From Rhodobiaceae bacterium (GTDB lineage: Bacteria > Pseudomonadota > Alphaproteobacteria > Rhizobiales > Tepidamorphaceae): 64,000 bases of DNA. Under the pieces are notes generated by a model. The model saw only the letters and a list, made by a program, of their open reading frames with translations. It was not told where the DNA came from and did no database searches. The stretch is taken from NCBI GenBank assembly GCA_020637985.1, contig JACKJK010000006.1:1-64000 (forward strand). Reading direction: 5' to 3'. Of the stretch, positions 7,998 to 16,519 are shown piece after piece. Position 1 is the first letter of the stretch. Each line of letters begins with the position of its first letter. The position numbers were made by a program, and so were the translations under genes.

Positions 7998-9326
7998 CTA
8001 CTGGCGCAGCGCGTTGTCCTTCAGGGTGCGCAGCGGCTGCAGCAGGTTGGCCAGGATGCTGCGGCGTCCCGTCAGGATATCGACCTCGGCGAGCATGCCC
8101 GGTACGACGGGCTTGTCGGCGCCGAAGGCGCCGGCATCGGCCTCCAGGCGCACGCGGAAGTAGGAGCGCCCCTGCTCGTCCTGCAGCGCGTCGGGCGAGA
8201 TCTCGAGGATCTTTCCTTTCAGCGCGCCGTAGATCGAATAGTCGTAGGCGGAAATCTTCACCACCGCGGGCAATCCCGGCCAGACCTCGGCGCGGTCGGA
8301 CGGCGACAGCCGCGCCTCGACGGCGATCGAGCCGTCGACGGGCACGAGCTGGACGAGCTGGTCGCCGGATTGCACGACGCCGCCGATGGTCGTCACGAAG
8401 ACCCGGTTGATGATGCCGCTGATCGGGGCGACGACGTCGGAGCGGGTATTGCGGTCTTGCATGGCGTCGGACAGCTCGCGCAGCTTGGCGACCTGCAGTT
8501 CCACCTCGCCGCCTTCGCGATCGATTTCGGCGGCGATCTTCAGTTCGGCCTCGCGGCGGCGGCGCTGCGCCTCGCTCAGGGCGGCTTCAGTGCGCGGAAT
8601 GTCGTGAGTCAGATCGGAGAGGCGCGCTTCCAGCTGCTGGAGGCCGCGTTCGGCGGCCAGCAGGTCGTTGCGCGACACCGCGCCCTTCTGCTCCAGGTTG
8701 CGCAGGTTCTGGACCCGCTCGATTTCCAGCGTGCGCTCGCGCGAGGTGCTGGCCCAGCGCGACTTCAGTTCGGAGAGCTCGAGCTCCTTCTGGCGCGCCT
8801 GGTCGCCGTGGATCGCAAGCTGTTCATGGAACTGGCTGCGGCGATTCTTGAACAGGGCCAGTTCGCGCGCGACGATCTCGGGGATGTCGCGCTCAAGGTC
8901 GGCGGGGAAATCCGGCTGCGGCGCATTCGTGGCTTCCGCCTCCAGCCGCGCCATCTTCACGCGCGCCGCCTTCAGTTCGAGCCGAACGCGCGACAGTTCC
9001 GCTTCCGAGAAGCTGTTCTCGATGCGCAGAAGCGGTTCGCCCTTCTCGACGCGGTCGCCGTTGCGCACGAAGATGTCGGTGACGATGCCGCCCTCGAAAT
9101 GCTGGACGATCTGGTTGTTGCTCTGCGGCACGACCTTGCCGGTGCCGCGGGTGACCTGGTCGACCTCGGTGAAGCCGGCCCAAAGGCCGAACAGGACGAC
9201 GCCAGCCGACACCGTGTAGAGGAATGTACCGTGGACGCGACCGGCGATCGCATCGCAACGCCGGTGAAAGGCGCCGGCGCGGCGCTGCGGCGGCGCCATG
9301 ACGTCTTTCAGGTTGTTCAGGTTCAT
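7998..9326 (-). CDS. Type I secretion periplasmic adaptor, HlyD family
   Basis: A 442-residue membrane-fusion protein. One membrane helix near residues 40-60 (GTFLYTVSAGVVLFGLWAGF) is followed by the first lipoyl half (VVPQSNNQIVQHFEGGIVTD), a long alpha-helical hairpin rich in Glu/Arg/Leu (about residues 100-285), the second lipoyl half and the family end (VVPGMLAEVDILTGRRSILA). It bridges the ABC exporter and the TolC-type channel. The ATG at 9326 is preferred; the frame also offers GTG at 9362 without a good ribosome-binding site. It is divergent from the exporter gene across 148 bp, so all T1SS parts lie within this locus. Confidence 0.93.
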   Translation of the reverse strand: MNLNNLKDVMAPPQRRAGAFHRRCDAIAGRVHGTFLYTVSAGVVLFGLWAGFTEVDQVTRGTGKVVPQSNNQIVQHFEGGIVTDIFVRNGDRVEKGEPLLRIENSFSEAELSRVRLELKAARVKMARLEAEATNAPQPDFPADLERDIPEIVARELALFKNRRSQFHEQLAIHGDQARQKELELSELKSRWASTSRERTLEIERVQNLRNLEQKGAVSRNDLLAAERGLQQLEARLSDLTHDIPRTEAALSEAQRRRREAELKIAAEIDREGGEVELQVAKLRELSDAMQDRNTRSDVVAPISGIINRVFVTTIGGVVQSGDQLVQLVPVDGSIAVEARLSPSDRAEVWPGLPAVVKISAYDYSIYGALKGKILEISPDALQDEQGRSYFRVRLEADAGAFGADKPVVPGMLAEVDILTGRRSILANLLQPLRTLKDNALRQ

Positions 9327-9474
9327 GCCGGCGGTTCGCCTCTCAGGCAGATGTGGATGCACTGCTGCGCCGACATCTCACCGGAAACGGGTTTACGGAC
9401 TCTTAAGCATAAGCAGGACAATCAGATAGGAGAGCGGAGTCCGCCCCTGCGCTCTTTGGGGGGCGAACACCGCC

Positions 9475-11772
9475 ATGACAAGGCGGGCGGACATGGCAGC
9501 CATCGACAGCTTGCGCGGCCTTTTCGGGCTGAAAGGCGGCAAACCTGCGGGCACCGCGATCGGCGCCGCGCAGATCGCCGCGCGCATCGGCGGCCGTGGC
9601 GAAGGCGCGGAAGCCACTGCAGAGCACGCCCGGCCGGCTGCCGGACAGACCGGCAGGCGCGCCGGCGGCCAGCATCTCATGTCCGACATCGACCGCGCAT
9701 CGCGCGCCTGGCGCGACGGGCCGACGCAGCCGGGAACATCCATCGCCGGCATCGATGCCGATCCCTCGACCCCGGAAACGCTTGCCGCGGCGGTGGAGCA
9801 CCTGGATGCACGGGTCTCCTATGTCACCGCGCGCCTGGAAGACCTCGAGGATACGGACTTCCCGTGCATCGCGCTGCTGCAGGATGGATCCAGCCACCTC
9901 ATCAACCGCCGCGACAGCAAGTTCTATCATGTCGATGCTGAGATGGGCGACCGCGCCATCGGCCGCGACGTGCTCGAGGCGCGGCAGTCGGGCACGGTGT
10001 TCTTCGTGCGTCCGCGCAGCGTGACGAGCGGCAGCGAGAGCGAGCACGTTCCCTTCGATGGAAGCGAAAACGGTTTCGGCGTGTTCAGGGCCGTGGTGGC
10101 ACATATCTGGGACACCCGCCGGGGGCTGCTCGTGCAGCTGATGCTGGCGACGGCGCTCTCGTATGTCTTCCTGCTGGCGCTGCCGCTGTTCACGATGGCC
10201 GTCTACGACAGGGTCGTCCCGCACCAGGCGATGGAGACCCTGTGGGCCTTGTCGATCGGCGTGCTGCTGGCGCTGGGGCTGGACTTCCAGCTGCGTTTCG
10301 TGCGGCTGAAACTGGTCGATGCGATCGGCGCGTCCGCCTACCTGTCGCTGCAGGCGCGGTTCTTCCGCCGTGTGCTCAACGCGCGGCTGGCTTCGGCGCC
10401 GCGCTCGGCCGGACCGATCGCACATCAGGTCCGCGACATCGAGCAGGTCTGCAACCTGGCGCCGTCGCTGCTCGCGGCGCTGGTCGTCGACGTCCCGTTC
10501 TTCTGCATCCTGATGGGTGTCCTCTACCTGATCGGCGGGGCGGTCGTGATCGCTCCGATCGTCGGCGTCGTGGCGCTGGTGGCGCTGCACGCGCTGGGCC
10601 ACGCCCGCACGGGCGGGGCGATCCAGAAATCGGCGGAAATCTCCCAGAAACAGTCGAATCAGGTGTTCGAAACGGTCGCGGCGCTGGAAACGGTGAAGGC
10701 GGCGACCGCGCAATCGCACCTTCTGCGGCGATGGGAGCGCATCAGCGACGAGGCCGGCTATTTCGCGCACAGGGCGCGGTTCTGGGCGGGCTTCGCCAGC
10801 CAGTCGACGCTGATCGTGGTGCAGGGCGTGATCGTCCTGGTGCTGATCATCGGCGTCTACCAGATCGGCGACGGTAACATGAGTGTCGGCGCACTGGCGG
10901 CCTCCTCGCTTCTGGTGGGGCGGATGATCTCGCCGGTCGGCAACCTCGTCAGCCTGCTCGACAGGGCGCTGCAGCTGGGCGGTGCGCTGGGCGGGCTGGC
11001 GCAGGTTCTGGCGCTACCGCAGGAAGAAGCGGGCGATACGGCGCGCGGACATCCCAGGGTCGAGGGTTCGGTTTCTCTGTCGGGCGTCGGCTTTTCCTAT
11101 CCCGGCGCCAGCAAGCCGTCGCTGGAGAACATCAATCTGTCCATCCGCGCCGGCGAGCATGTCGGCATCGTCGGGCGTGTTGGCGGCGGCAAGAGCACGC
11201 TGCTGCGCCTCGTCCTGAGGCTGCACGCACCGGACGAAGGAAGCATCCTGCTCGACGGCCAGGACATCCGGCAGTTTCCCCCACACGTCCTGCGCCGCGC
11301 CTGCGGCTTCATGCGCCAGGACAGCGTGCTGTTCGACGACAGCCTTTACAACAACATCTGCTTCGGTCTCGACGAGGTTCCCGAAGGGGACTTCGAGGCG
11401 GCCGTCACCATTTCGGGTGTCGCGCAGCTCGCGGCCAACCTCTCCGGCGGCTACTCGACGCCGGTCGGCCTGCGCGGGGACGCGCTGTCGGGCGGCGAAC
11501 GCCAGATGGTGGCACTGGCACGCGCCCTGGTGACGAAGCCCAACCTGCTGGTCCTCGACGAACCGACGGCGGCCATGGACAACGCGCTGGAACAGGCCGT
11601 CATCCGGCGGCTCAAGCCCGCGCTGGAAGGCCGCACGCTGATCGTCGCCACGCACCGGGTGCCGGTGCTCGACCTCGTCGACCGGCTCGTTGTCGTGGAG
11701 CGCGGGCGCATCGTCGCCGACGGGCCCAAGCGCGAGGTGCTGGCCAGGCTCAATCCCGGCAAGACGGCCTGA
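9475..11772 (+). CDS. Type I secretion ABC transporter (permease/ATPase fusion, LapB-like)
   Basis: A 765-residue exporter half-transporter. A poorly conserved N-terminal 100 residues is followed by a degenerate C39-like region (CIALLQDGSSHLINRRDSKF, around residue 145; no catalytic Cys/His arrangement seen), a six-helix membrane domain (about 215-500) and the nucleotide-binding domain. Walker A is GRVGGGKST (567-575), the signature LSGGE is at 671-675 and Walker B is LLVLDE (691-696). The combination of a non-catalytic C39-like region with T1SS domains is typical of LapB-type exporters of giant RTX adhesins. ATG at 9493 is an alternative start. It heads a run with the MotB-like, MotA-like, PilZ and TolC genes. 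Confidence 0.92.
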   Translation: MTRRADMAAIDSLRGLFGLKGGKPAGTAIGAAQIAARIGGRGEGAEATAEHARPAAGQTGRRAGGQHLMSDIDRASRAWRDGPTQPGTSIAGIDADPSTPETLAAAVEHLDARVSYVTARLEDLEDTDFPCIALLQDGSSHLINRRDSKFYHVDAEMGDRAIGRDVLEARQSGTVFFVRPRSVTSGSESEHVPFDGSENGFGVFRAVVAHIWDTRRGLLVQLMLATALSYVFLLALPLFTMAVYDRVVPHQAMETLWALSIGVLLALGLDFQLRFVRLKLVDAIGASAYLSLQARFFRRVLNARLASAPRSAGPIAHQVRDIEQVCNLAPSLLAALVVDVPFFCILMGVLYLIGGAVVIAPIVGVVALVALHALGHARTGGAIQKSAEISQKQSNQVFETVAALETVKAATAQSHLLRRWERISDEAGYFAHRARFWAGFASQSTLIVVQGVIVLVLIIGVYQIGDGNMSVGALAASSLLVGRMISPVGNLVSLLDRALQLGGALGGLAQVLALPQEEAGDTARGHPRVEGSVSLSGVGFSYPGASKPSLENINLSIRAGEHVGIVGRVGGGKSTLLRLVLRLHAPDEGSILLDGQDIRQFPPHVLRRACGFMRQDSVLFDDSLYNNICFGLDEVPEGDFEAAVTISGVAQLAANLSGGYSTPVGLRGDALSGGERQMVALARALVTKPNLLVLDEPTAAMDNALEQAVIRRLKPALEGRTLIVATHRVPVLDLVDRLVVVERGRIVADGPKREVLARLNPGKTA

Positions 11773-11893
11773 CGCGGGCGATTTCGGCAACGCCACGTTA
11801 ACCAAAACCAAACCGGCAACGCGCTAGGGTCGGGAACCCAGCCTTCCGTACCGGCATCTGCCGGCCGGCCCGAATGTACGAGATGCGTGCGCC

Positions 11894-12571
11894 ATGGCGA
11901 GCAAGGACGAACCGGAAGAAAACTACTGGCCCGGCTACGTCGATGCCCTGACCACCATGACGATGGTGCTGACCTTCGTCATGATGATCCTGGCGCTGGC
12001 GGTGTTCATCCTCAGCCAGAACGTGTCCAAGATCCTGCTGGAGGCCATCCTGCAGGAGGCCAACATCGAGGTGCCCGATCCCGGCACGCCGGAAGCGATC
12101 AAGGAAAAGCTCAAGGAGCTGCTCGCCAACGCGAACCAGGACCGCTCGACACCGAGCCTGACGACGGGACATCCGGAATCGGTCGAGGCGCCGCAGACCG
12201 AGATCCGCGCCGAAAAGATCGACACGCCGGACGATGGCGCCGAAAAGGTCAAGGCCACGCGCACCCCCTCGGTCCTCACCGTGACCTACGAGGAAACCGA
12301 AACCCGCCTGAACGATAACACGAAGCTCGAAGTCGCGGCGTTCACGAGCGAATCGGACGCGGTGCGCAATGCCAAGCGTATCGTGATCCACGCCTATGCC
12401 CACGCCGACAACGGCGGCCTGAGCCAGGCACGCCGCGCAGCCTACTATCGCGGCATGCTGCTGCGCGCCGAGCTGATCGCCAACGGCATCGAACCCGACC
12501 GGCTGCACGTCGAGGTGATCGAGACCGAGGACGCGGACAAGGGGCAGACCGCCGAGGTGTTCGCACAATGA
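11894..12571 (+). CDS. MotB/ExbD-like inner-membrane protein with OmpA-like periplasmic domain
   Basis: A 225-residue protein with the topology of a stator B-subunit. A short cytoplasmic start is followed by one membrane helix (about 15-47) opening with YVDALTTMTMVLTFVMMILA. Asp17 in this context aligns with the proton-carrying Asp of MotB (DFMTAM). A variable linker (50-150) leads to a short OmpA-like peptidoglycan-binding segment (about 155-215: IVIHAYAHADNGGLSQARRA, then LIANGIEPDRLHVEV). The partner is the MotA/TolQ-like protein 153 bp downstream. The location between T1SS genes argues against a flagellar role. It could also be described simply as an OmpA-family protein; the MotB reading rests on the helix and Asp. 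Confidence 0.75.
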   Translation: MASKDEPEENYWPGYVDALTTMTMVLTFVMMILALAVFILSQNVSKILLEAILQEANIEVPDPGTPEAIKEKLKELLANANQDRSTPSLTTGHPESVEAPQTEIRAEKIDTPDDGAEKVKATRTPSVLTVTYEETETRLNDNTKLEVAAFTSESDAVRNAKRIVIHAYAHADNGGLSQARRAAYYRGMLLRAELIANGIEPDRLHVEVIETEDADKGQTAEVFAQ

Positions 12572-12609
12572 CACTTCGCACCTGTGGCTGGCGGCATTTT
12601 TACGACTTG

Positions 12610-12621
12610 TTGAGGTTAATC
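12610..12621 (+). promoter_or_regulatory. Box TTGAGGTTAATC upstream of the MotA-like gene
   Basis: TTGAGGTTAATC occurs here, about 104 bp before the MotA-like start, and an 11/12 match (TTAAGGTTAATC) occurs 61 bp before the TolC-type gene. It may be a shared regulator half-site. A small hairpin (CCCGCC GCA GGCGGG, 12684-12698) lies between the box and the ATG. No protein-coding sequence is seen in 12572-12724. Confidence 0.3.
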
Positions 12622-12724
12622 GGCGATGAATGAAGGGCCGTGCCCCGGGGTCTGCGCCCGCGTGGACCGGCATGTCCCTGAAACCCGCCGCAGGCGGGAA
12701 CCTGACCGGAAGTGCCGCTGATCC

Positions 12725-14245
12725 ATGCGAAAGCAGATCAAATCCCAGATCTACAGGATGCTCATCGTCGTCGGCCTCATCGTAGGCCTGACTGCGTGGC
12801 AGTTCGACTTCGTCTGGGAAGGCGTCAATTCCAACATCTACCTGAACATGACGATCATCGGGACGTTCCTGTTCGGCGCCGTCCTGGCGTTCCGCGTCGT
12901 GTTCATGCTCGGAAACGAGGTACGGGCCTACGATTCGCTGAAGGAAGCCTACGACGACATCCAGCAGGACCGCGAGAAAGGCGCCGAGGATCCCTACTGG
13001 CGGCACTATCGCTGCCTGCAACCGGCCGTGATCGTCGAGCGCCCCCGTATCCTGGGGCACATCTACGACCTCGTCTATGAAGAGCTGATGCGCACGCGGC
13101 GGCTGCAGATCTCGGTCAGCACGCTGCAGAACCTGATCGACGGCATCGACACGCGCCTGTCGGACGACCGCTCGCTGCTGCAATACGTCACCGGCCTGCT
13201 GGTCTTCCTCGGCCTGATCGGTACCTTCATCGGCCTGATGAACATGGTCGGTTCGGTGGGCGGCATCATCGGCGGCCTCGACACCACGGGAAGCAACTCG
13301 GATGCCTTCAGCAAGCTGATCAGCGATCTCAAGGGCCCGCTGGTCGGCATGGCGACCGGCTTCTCGTCATCGCTGTTCGGCCTGTTCACCTCGCTGACGC
13401 TGGGCCTGATGGGCCGTTTCTCGAGCCAGGCCGCCAACACGCTGAAGATCCATTTCGAAGCGTGGCTCGCCAACGTTTCCCAGATCGAGACGGCGGACAA
13501 CGAAGACCCGGTGATGCTCGGCGTGCGCGGACCGGTGGACACCGAGGGCCTGCGCAAGCTGTCGGGCGCGGTTGCCAGCGTCGCGGCGTCATTCAAGGAA
13601 CTGCGCGAGCACTTCGGGATCACGTCGGAGGGCATCACCAGCCTCGCCAAGACACAGGTGCGCCAGACCGGCTACCTGCAGCGCACGGCGCGCCACCTGC
13701 AGTCGATCGCCGACGAACAGACCAGCATGGACCGCAAGCTGAGCGCAACGCTGGAGCGGATGACCGACGCGCTGGCGAAGATCGAGGAGCGCGGGCGCGA
13801 GCAGGCGGACGCGATGATGGAATCGAACGCCAAGCTCGCCGAACGCCTTGAGGCGGCCTTCGAGCAGTTCGCCGAAATCCTGAAGCAGGATGAAGCCGAC
13901 GAGGACGACAGGGACGACGGCGACGAAGCCGCCGGCAATGCCGGCGGGCATGCCGCGACAGCCAGCAATCCGCCCGACGGCATCGAGAGACGGCGGCCGG
14001 GAAGCCCGATGCGCGCGACGAGCGCGGGCGAGGAACCCGCGCCGGACGACGAGCGCGACGACGACGCAGCGCTTGCGGCGACGGGAACAGATGACATGCC
14101 GATACCGCCCGCAGGTGCCGACATGGCGCCCATGCACACCGACGCCGCCGACATCGACCGCGGATACGAGATGGCGATGCGCCGCCTGCGCGCCTACCGC
14201 AAGGAGCTCGGCGCGGACGAACAGAACGGAGGAAACCGGTCATGA
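12725..14245 (+). CDS. MotA/TolQ/ExbB-like proton-channel protein with long cytoplasmic tail
   Basis: A 506-residue protein. Two N-terminal helices (about 12-30 and 38-62) are followed by a cytoplasmic loop and two helices carrying the MotA/TolQ/ExbB signature: LLVFLGLIGTFIGLMNMVGS (about 157-176) and PLVGMATGFSSSLFGLFTSL (about 205-224). After residue 260 a largely helical, coiled-coil-like region (QRTARHLQSIADEQTSMDRK, then AMMESNAKLAERLEAAFEQF) leads into a strongly acidic, disordered tail. Four helices and the signature fit an A-subunit of a proton-driven stator with the MotB-like neighbour. The last codons overlap the PilZ gene by 4 bp. Much longer than TolQ or ExbB (about 230-245 residues); no flagellar genes are in the window. 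Confidence 0.75.
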   Translation: MRKQIKSQIYRMLIVVGLIVGLTAWQFDFVWEGVNSNIYLNMTIIGTFLFGAVLAFRVVFMLGNEVRAYDSLKEAYDDIQQDREKGAEDPYWRHYRCLQPAVIVERPRILGHIYDLVYEELMRTRRLQISVSTLQNLIDGIDTRLSDDRSLLQYVTGLLVFLGLIGTFIGLMNMVGSVGGIIGGLDTTGSNSDAFSKLISDLKGPLVGMATGFSSSLFGLFTSLTLGLMGRFSSQAANTLKIHFEAWLANVSQIETADNEDPVMLGVRGPVDTEGLRKLSGAVASVAASFKELREHFGITSEGITSLAKTQVRQTGYLQRTARHLQSIADEQTSMDRKLSATLERMTDALAKIEERGREQADAMMESNAKLAERLEAAFEQFAEILKQDEADEDDRDDGDEAAGNAGGHAATASNPPDGIERRRPGSPMRATSAGEEPAPDDERDDDAALAATGTDDMPIPPAGADMAPMHTDAADIDRGYEMAMRRLRAYRKELGADEQNGGNRS

Positions 14246-14637
14246 ATGCCCGTGCCGTTGCCTCTCTCGTGAACCCCGCCCGGCTCGTCGGGAGCCTTCT
14301 TGGCCGCGGCAAGCAGAAGCAGTTTTCCCGCCAGCACCAGCGCTACGCCTGCTGCATCGTCGGGCGCCTGGAGATGATCGACAAGGGCTTCTTCATGGAT
14401 GGCTCGGTCATGGAGCTGTCGCTCGGCGGCGCCCTGTTCCGCACCGCCTCGACCTTCATGCTCGATCGCAAGCTCGATATGGTGAAGCTGCATTTCGACA
14501 AGCAGGTCAGGCGGGGCCAGATCATGAACCTGCGGCCCGAAGGCTATGGCATCCGGTTCCTGGAACCGCTTTCCGAGGCCGAACTCAACCGGTTCGCGAA
14601 GCTGTTCGGGCTCAAGGAAGTCGACGAGTTCCACTGA
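14242..14637 (+). CDS. PilZ domain protein (putative c-di-GMP receptor)
   Basis: A 131-residue single-domain PilZ protein. The arginine motif RxxxR is RQHQR (R30-R34), and the second motif [D/N]xSxxG appears as ELSLGG (58-63) with Glu in place of Asp/Asn. The barrel continues through KLHFDKQVRRGQIMNLRPEG and YGIRFLEPLSEAELNRF. It overlaps the MotA-like gene by 4 bp (ATGA), indicating coupled translation and probably a physical partnership. PilZ proteins bind cyclic di-GMP and act on partners such as flagellar motors or exopolysaccharide synthases. By analogy with YcgR acting on MotA, this one may modulate the stator-like complex. Binding with the Glu variant is plausible but unproven. Confidence 0.82.
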   Translation: MNARAVASLVNPARLVGSLLGRGKQKQFSRQHQRYACCIVGRLEMIDKGFFMDGSVMELSLGGALFRTASTFMLDRKLDMVKLHFDKQVRRGQIMNLRPEGYGIRFLEPLSEAELNRFAKLFGLKEVDEFH

Positions 14638-14699
14638 TCCCCGGATCGCGGAAATAACGGGTTCCAGAGACCCGTTTGCCTCGCTCATTTCACCGAAAA

Positions 14700-14711
14700 T
14701 TAAGGTTAATC
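14700..14711 (+). promoter_or_regulatory. Box TTAAGGTTAATC upstream of the TolC-type gene
   Basis: This 12-mer differs at one position from the box at 12610-12621 and lies 61 bp before the TolC-type start, in a 134-bp gap that otherwise contains no gene. It suggests that the channel gene has its own promoter despite the collinear arrangement. The recurrence is seen directly; a regulator is not identified. Confidence 0.3.
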
Positions 14712-14771
14712 AACGCATAACAGGGTGTTGGCCCGCGGCAGGAACGCCGCAAGCACCCAGCAAGATGCGTG

Positions 14772-16463
14772 ATGTACCCAATTGGTGTTCATAGCCGCCA
14801 GCTCAGGCTGGCCCTGACGGTAGCGGTCCTGGCCCTGGTGGCCGGAGGGTGCACCAATACGCGGGTGCATACCGGAAGCCTTGCCGCCAGCGGGAACGAC
14901 CCCTGCGCATCGCAGCAGCACCCCGGCGCCGAGATCGACTGCGCGGCGCTGGCAAGCTACGGCAGCCGCGACGCCACGCAGCCTCTGGTGCGCACGGCGC
15001 CTGCCAAGCCGACAGCCCGGCAACTGGCAGCGGTGTCCGAACTGCGCACCTCGCAGGAGACGGCGCAGGCTTCGCGCGCCGACCTGGACGCGGTGGCGGC
15101 AGCGGGACGCATGAAAACGCCCTACGAGGCGGCTCGCGCATCACCGGCCACGACCGGCTCCGTGCAGCAGGCCAGTGTCCGGCGCGGCGGCGCCATGAGC
15201 CTGCGCGAGGCCATCGGCCTTGCCGTGCACCAGAACCCGGAGATCGGCTACGCGGAAGCGCGGGCATACGACGCCTACTACGGCATCAAGGTCGGCCAGT
15301 CCGCCCTGTTGCCGCGCATCGACGGCTCCGTCGGCGCCGGCTTCAATGCCAAGGGCACGTATACGAGCGACCGGCATCAACCCTACGCGCATGGCGACAC
15401 CTTCGGCCGGGGCGCGTTCGACGCGTCGCTGACGCTGAAGCAACTACTGTACGACTTCGGGTCGGCACGGGCGGAAATCGACCGCAACAAGCTCATCTAC
15501 GTGACCGAAGCCTTCAAGCGCCAGGCGAAGATCGAGGAGATCGTCTACGAGACCGTCAAGGCTTATCTGACCATGATCGAGCAGCAATCGCTGCTCGACG
15601 CGGCGCGGCAGAACCTGAAGGCGCACGAGGAATTCGAGCGGCTGGTGAAGCTGAACGAGGCCAACGGCAACGGCACGGCCGCGGACGTCAGCCGCGTGGA
15701 AGCACGCAAGGTGGACGCGCAGACGCTGCTGACGGACATCGAGGCCAACTCCGAGGACGCCGCCGACCGCTTCCGCCGCCTGACCCGCGTGGCGCCCGGA
15801 CGCCTGGCCGAACCCCCGAACATCGCGCGCTCGGTGCCGCCGAACGTCGGCGCGGCCATCGCAATGCTGCCCGAGCGCAACGCCGAACTGCTCGGCCTGC
15901 AGGCGAACGCCGCCGCGATGCGCATGGAGCTTGCCAGCCACAACGCCAAGGGCATGCCTTCGATCAACCTCGAAGTGGAAGGCCTCACCAACACCTACAT
16001 GGACACCGGCGCCGAAAGCGACGTGGAGGTGAAGGGCATGGTCGTCATGCGCCATCGCCTCTACGACGGCGGCAAGCGGCACAACGAGGCGCTGCAGATC
16101 GAAACGCGCGTTCGCCAGTTCGAATATCGCCACCGCCAGCAGATGGACGACCTGGAAGCCGACCTGAGGCAGTACTACCGGGCGATCTCGTCGAGCAAGT
16201 CGAAGGTCAGCGACCTGGAAAAGGGCCTGGCTTCGAGCCGCAAGGTGCGCGAGCTCTACACCGAACAGTTCCGCGCCGGCGAGCGGACCGTCTTCGAGCT
16301 TCTGGACAGCCAGACCTCGCTCTACAGCGACCAGCGCGACCTGATCTCGAACAAGTACGATGCGCTGCGCTCGCAGTTCCGCATCCTGCACGCGGTCGGC
16401 CTGCTGTCGCAGACGGTGTTCGGGGTCGATGCGAAGATTCCCGAGGTCGCCGTCAAGTACTGA
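14772..16463 (+). CDS. TolC-family outer-membrane channel of the type I secretion system
   Basis: A 563-residue outer-membrane factor. The N-terminus LRLALTVAVLALVAGGCTN is a lipoprotein-like signal; the position -3 residue is Ala, so the lipobox is imperfect. A variable Ala-rich spacer follows. The two OEP halves are SLREAIGLAVHQNPEIGYAE to about residue 340 and NAELLGLQANAAAMRMELAS to the end, including FELLDSQTSLYSDQRDLISN near the C-terminus. It forms the trimeric channel completing the exporter and HlyD-type adaptor encoded nearby. The frame also starts with GTG one codon earlier. It is convergent with the giant adhesin gene, 56 bp apart, with no clear hairpin terminator. Confidence 0.9.
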   Translation: MYPIGVHSRQLRLALTVAVLALVAGGCTNTRVHTGSLAASGNDPCASQQHPGAEIDCAALASYGSRDATQPLVRTAPAKPTARQLAAVSELRTSQETAQASRADLDAVAAAGRMKTPYEAARASPATTGSVQQASVRRGGAMSLREAIGLAVHQNPEIGYAEARAYDAYYGIKVGQSALLPRIDGSVGAGFNAKGTYTSDRHQPYAHGDTFGRGAFDASLTLKQLLYDFGSARAEIDRNKLIYVTEAFKRQAKIEEIVYETVKAYLTMIEQQSLLDAARQNLKAHEEFERLVKLNEANGNGTAADVSRVEARKVDAQTLLTDIEANSEDAADRFRRLTRVAPGRLAEPPNIARSVPPNVGAAIAMLPERNAELLGLQANAAAMRMELASHNAKGMPSINLEVEGLTNTYMDTGAESDVEVKGMVVMRHRLYDGGKRHNEALQIETRVRQFEYRHRQQMDDLEADLRQYYRAISSSKSKVSDLEKGLASSRKVRELYTEQFRAGERTVFELLDSQTSLYSDQRDLISNKYDALRSQFRILHAVGLLSQTVFGVDAKIPEVAVKY

Positions 16464-16519
16464 CGGCGGCGCTCGCGCCCGGTGCGCTGCAGAGCCTCAA
16501 TCCGCGGCAACCTGCCCGG

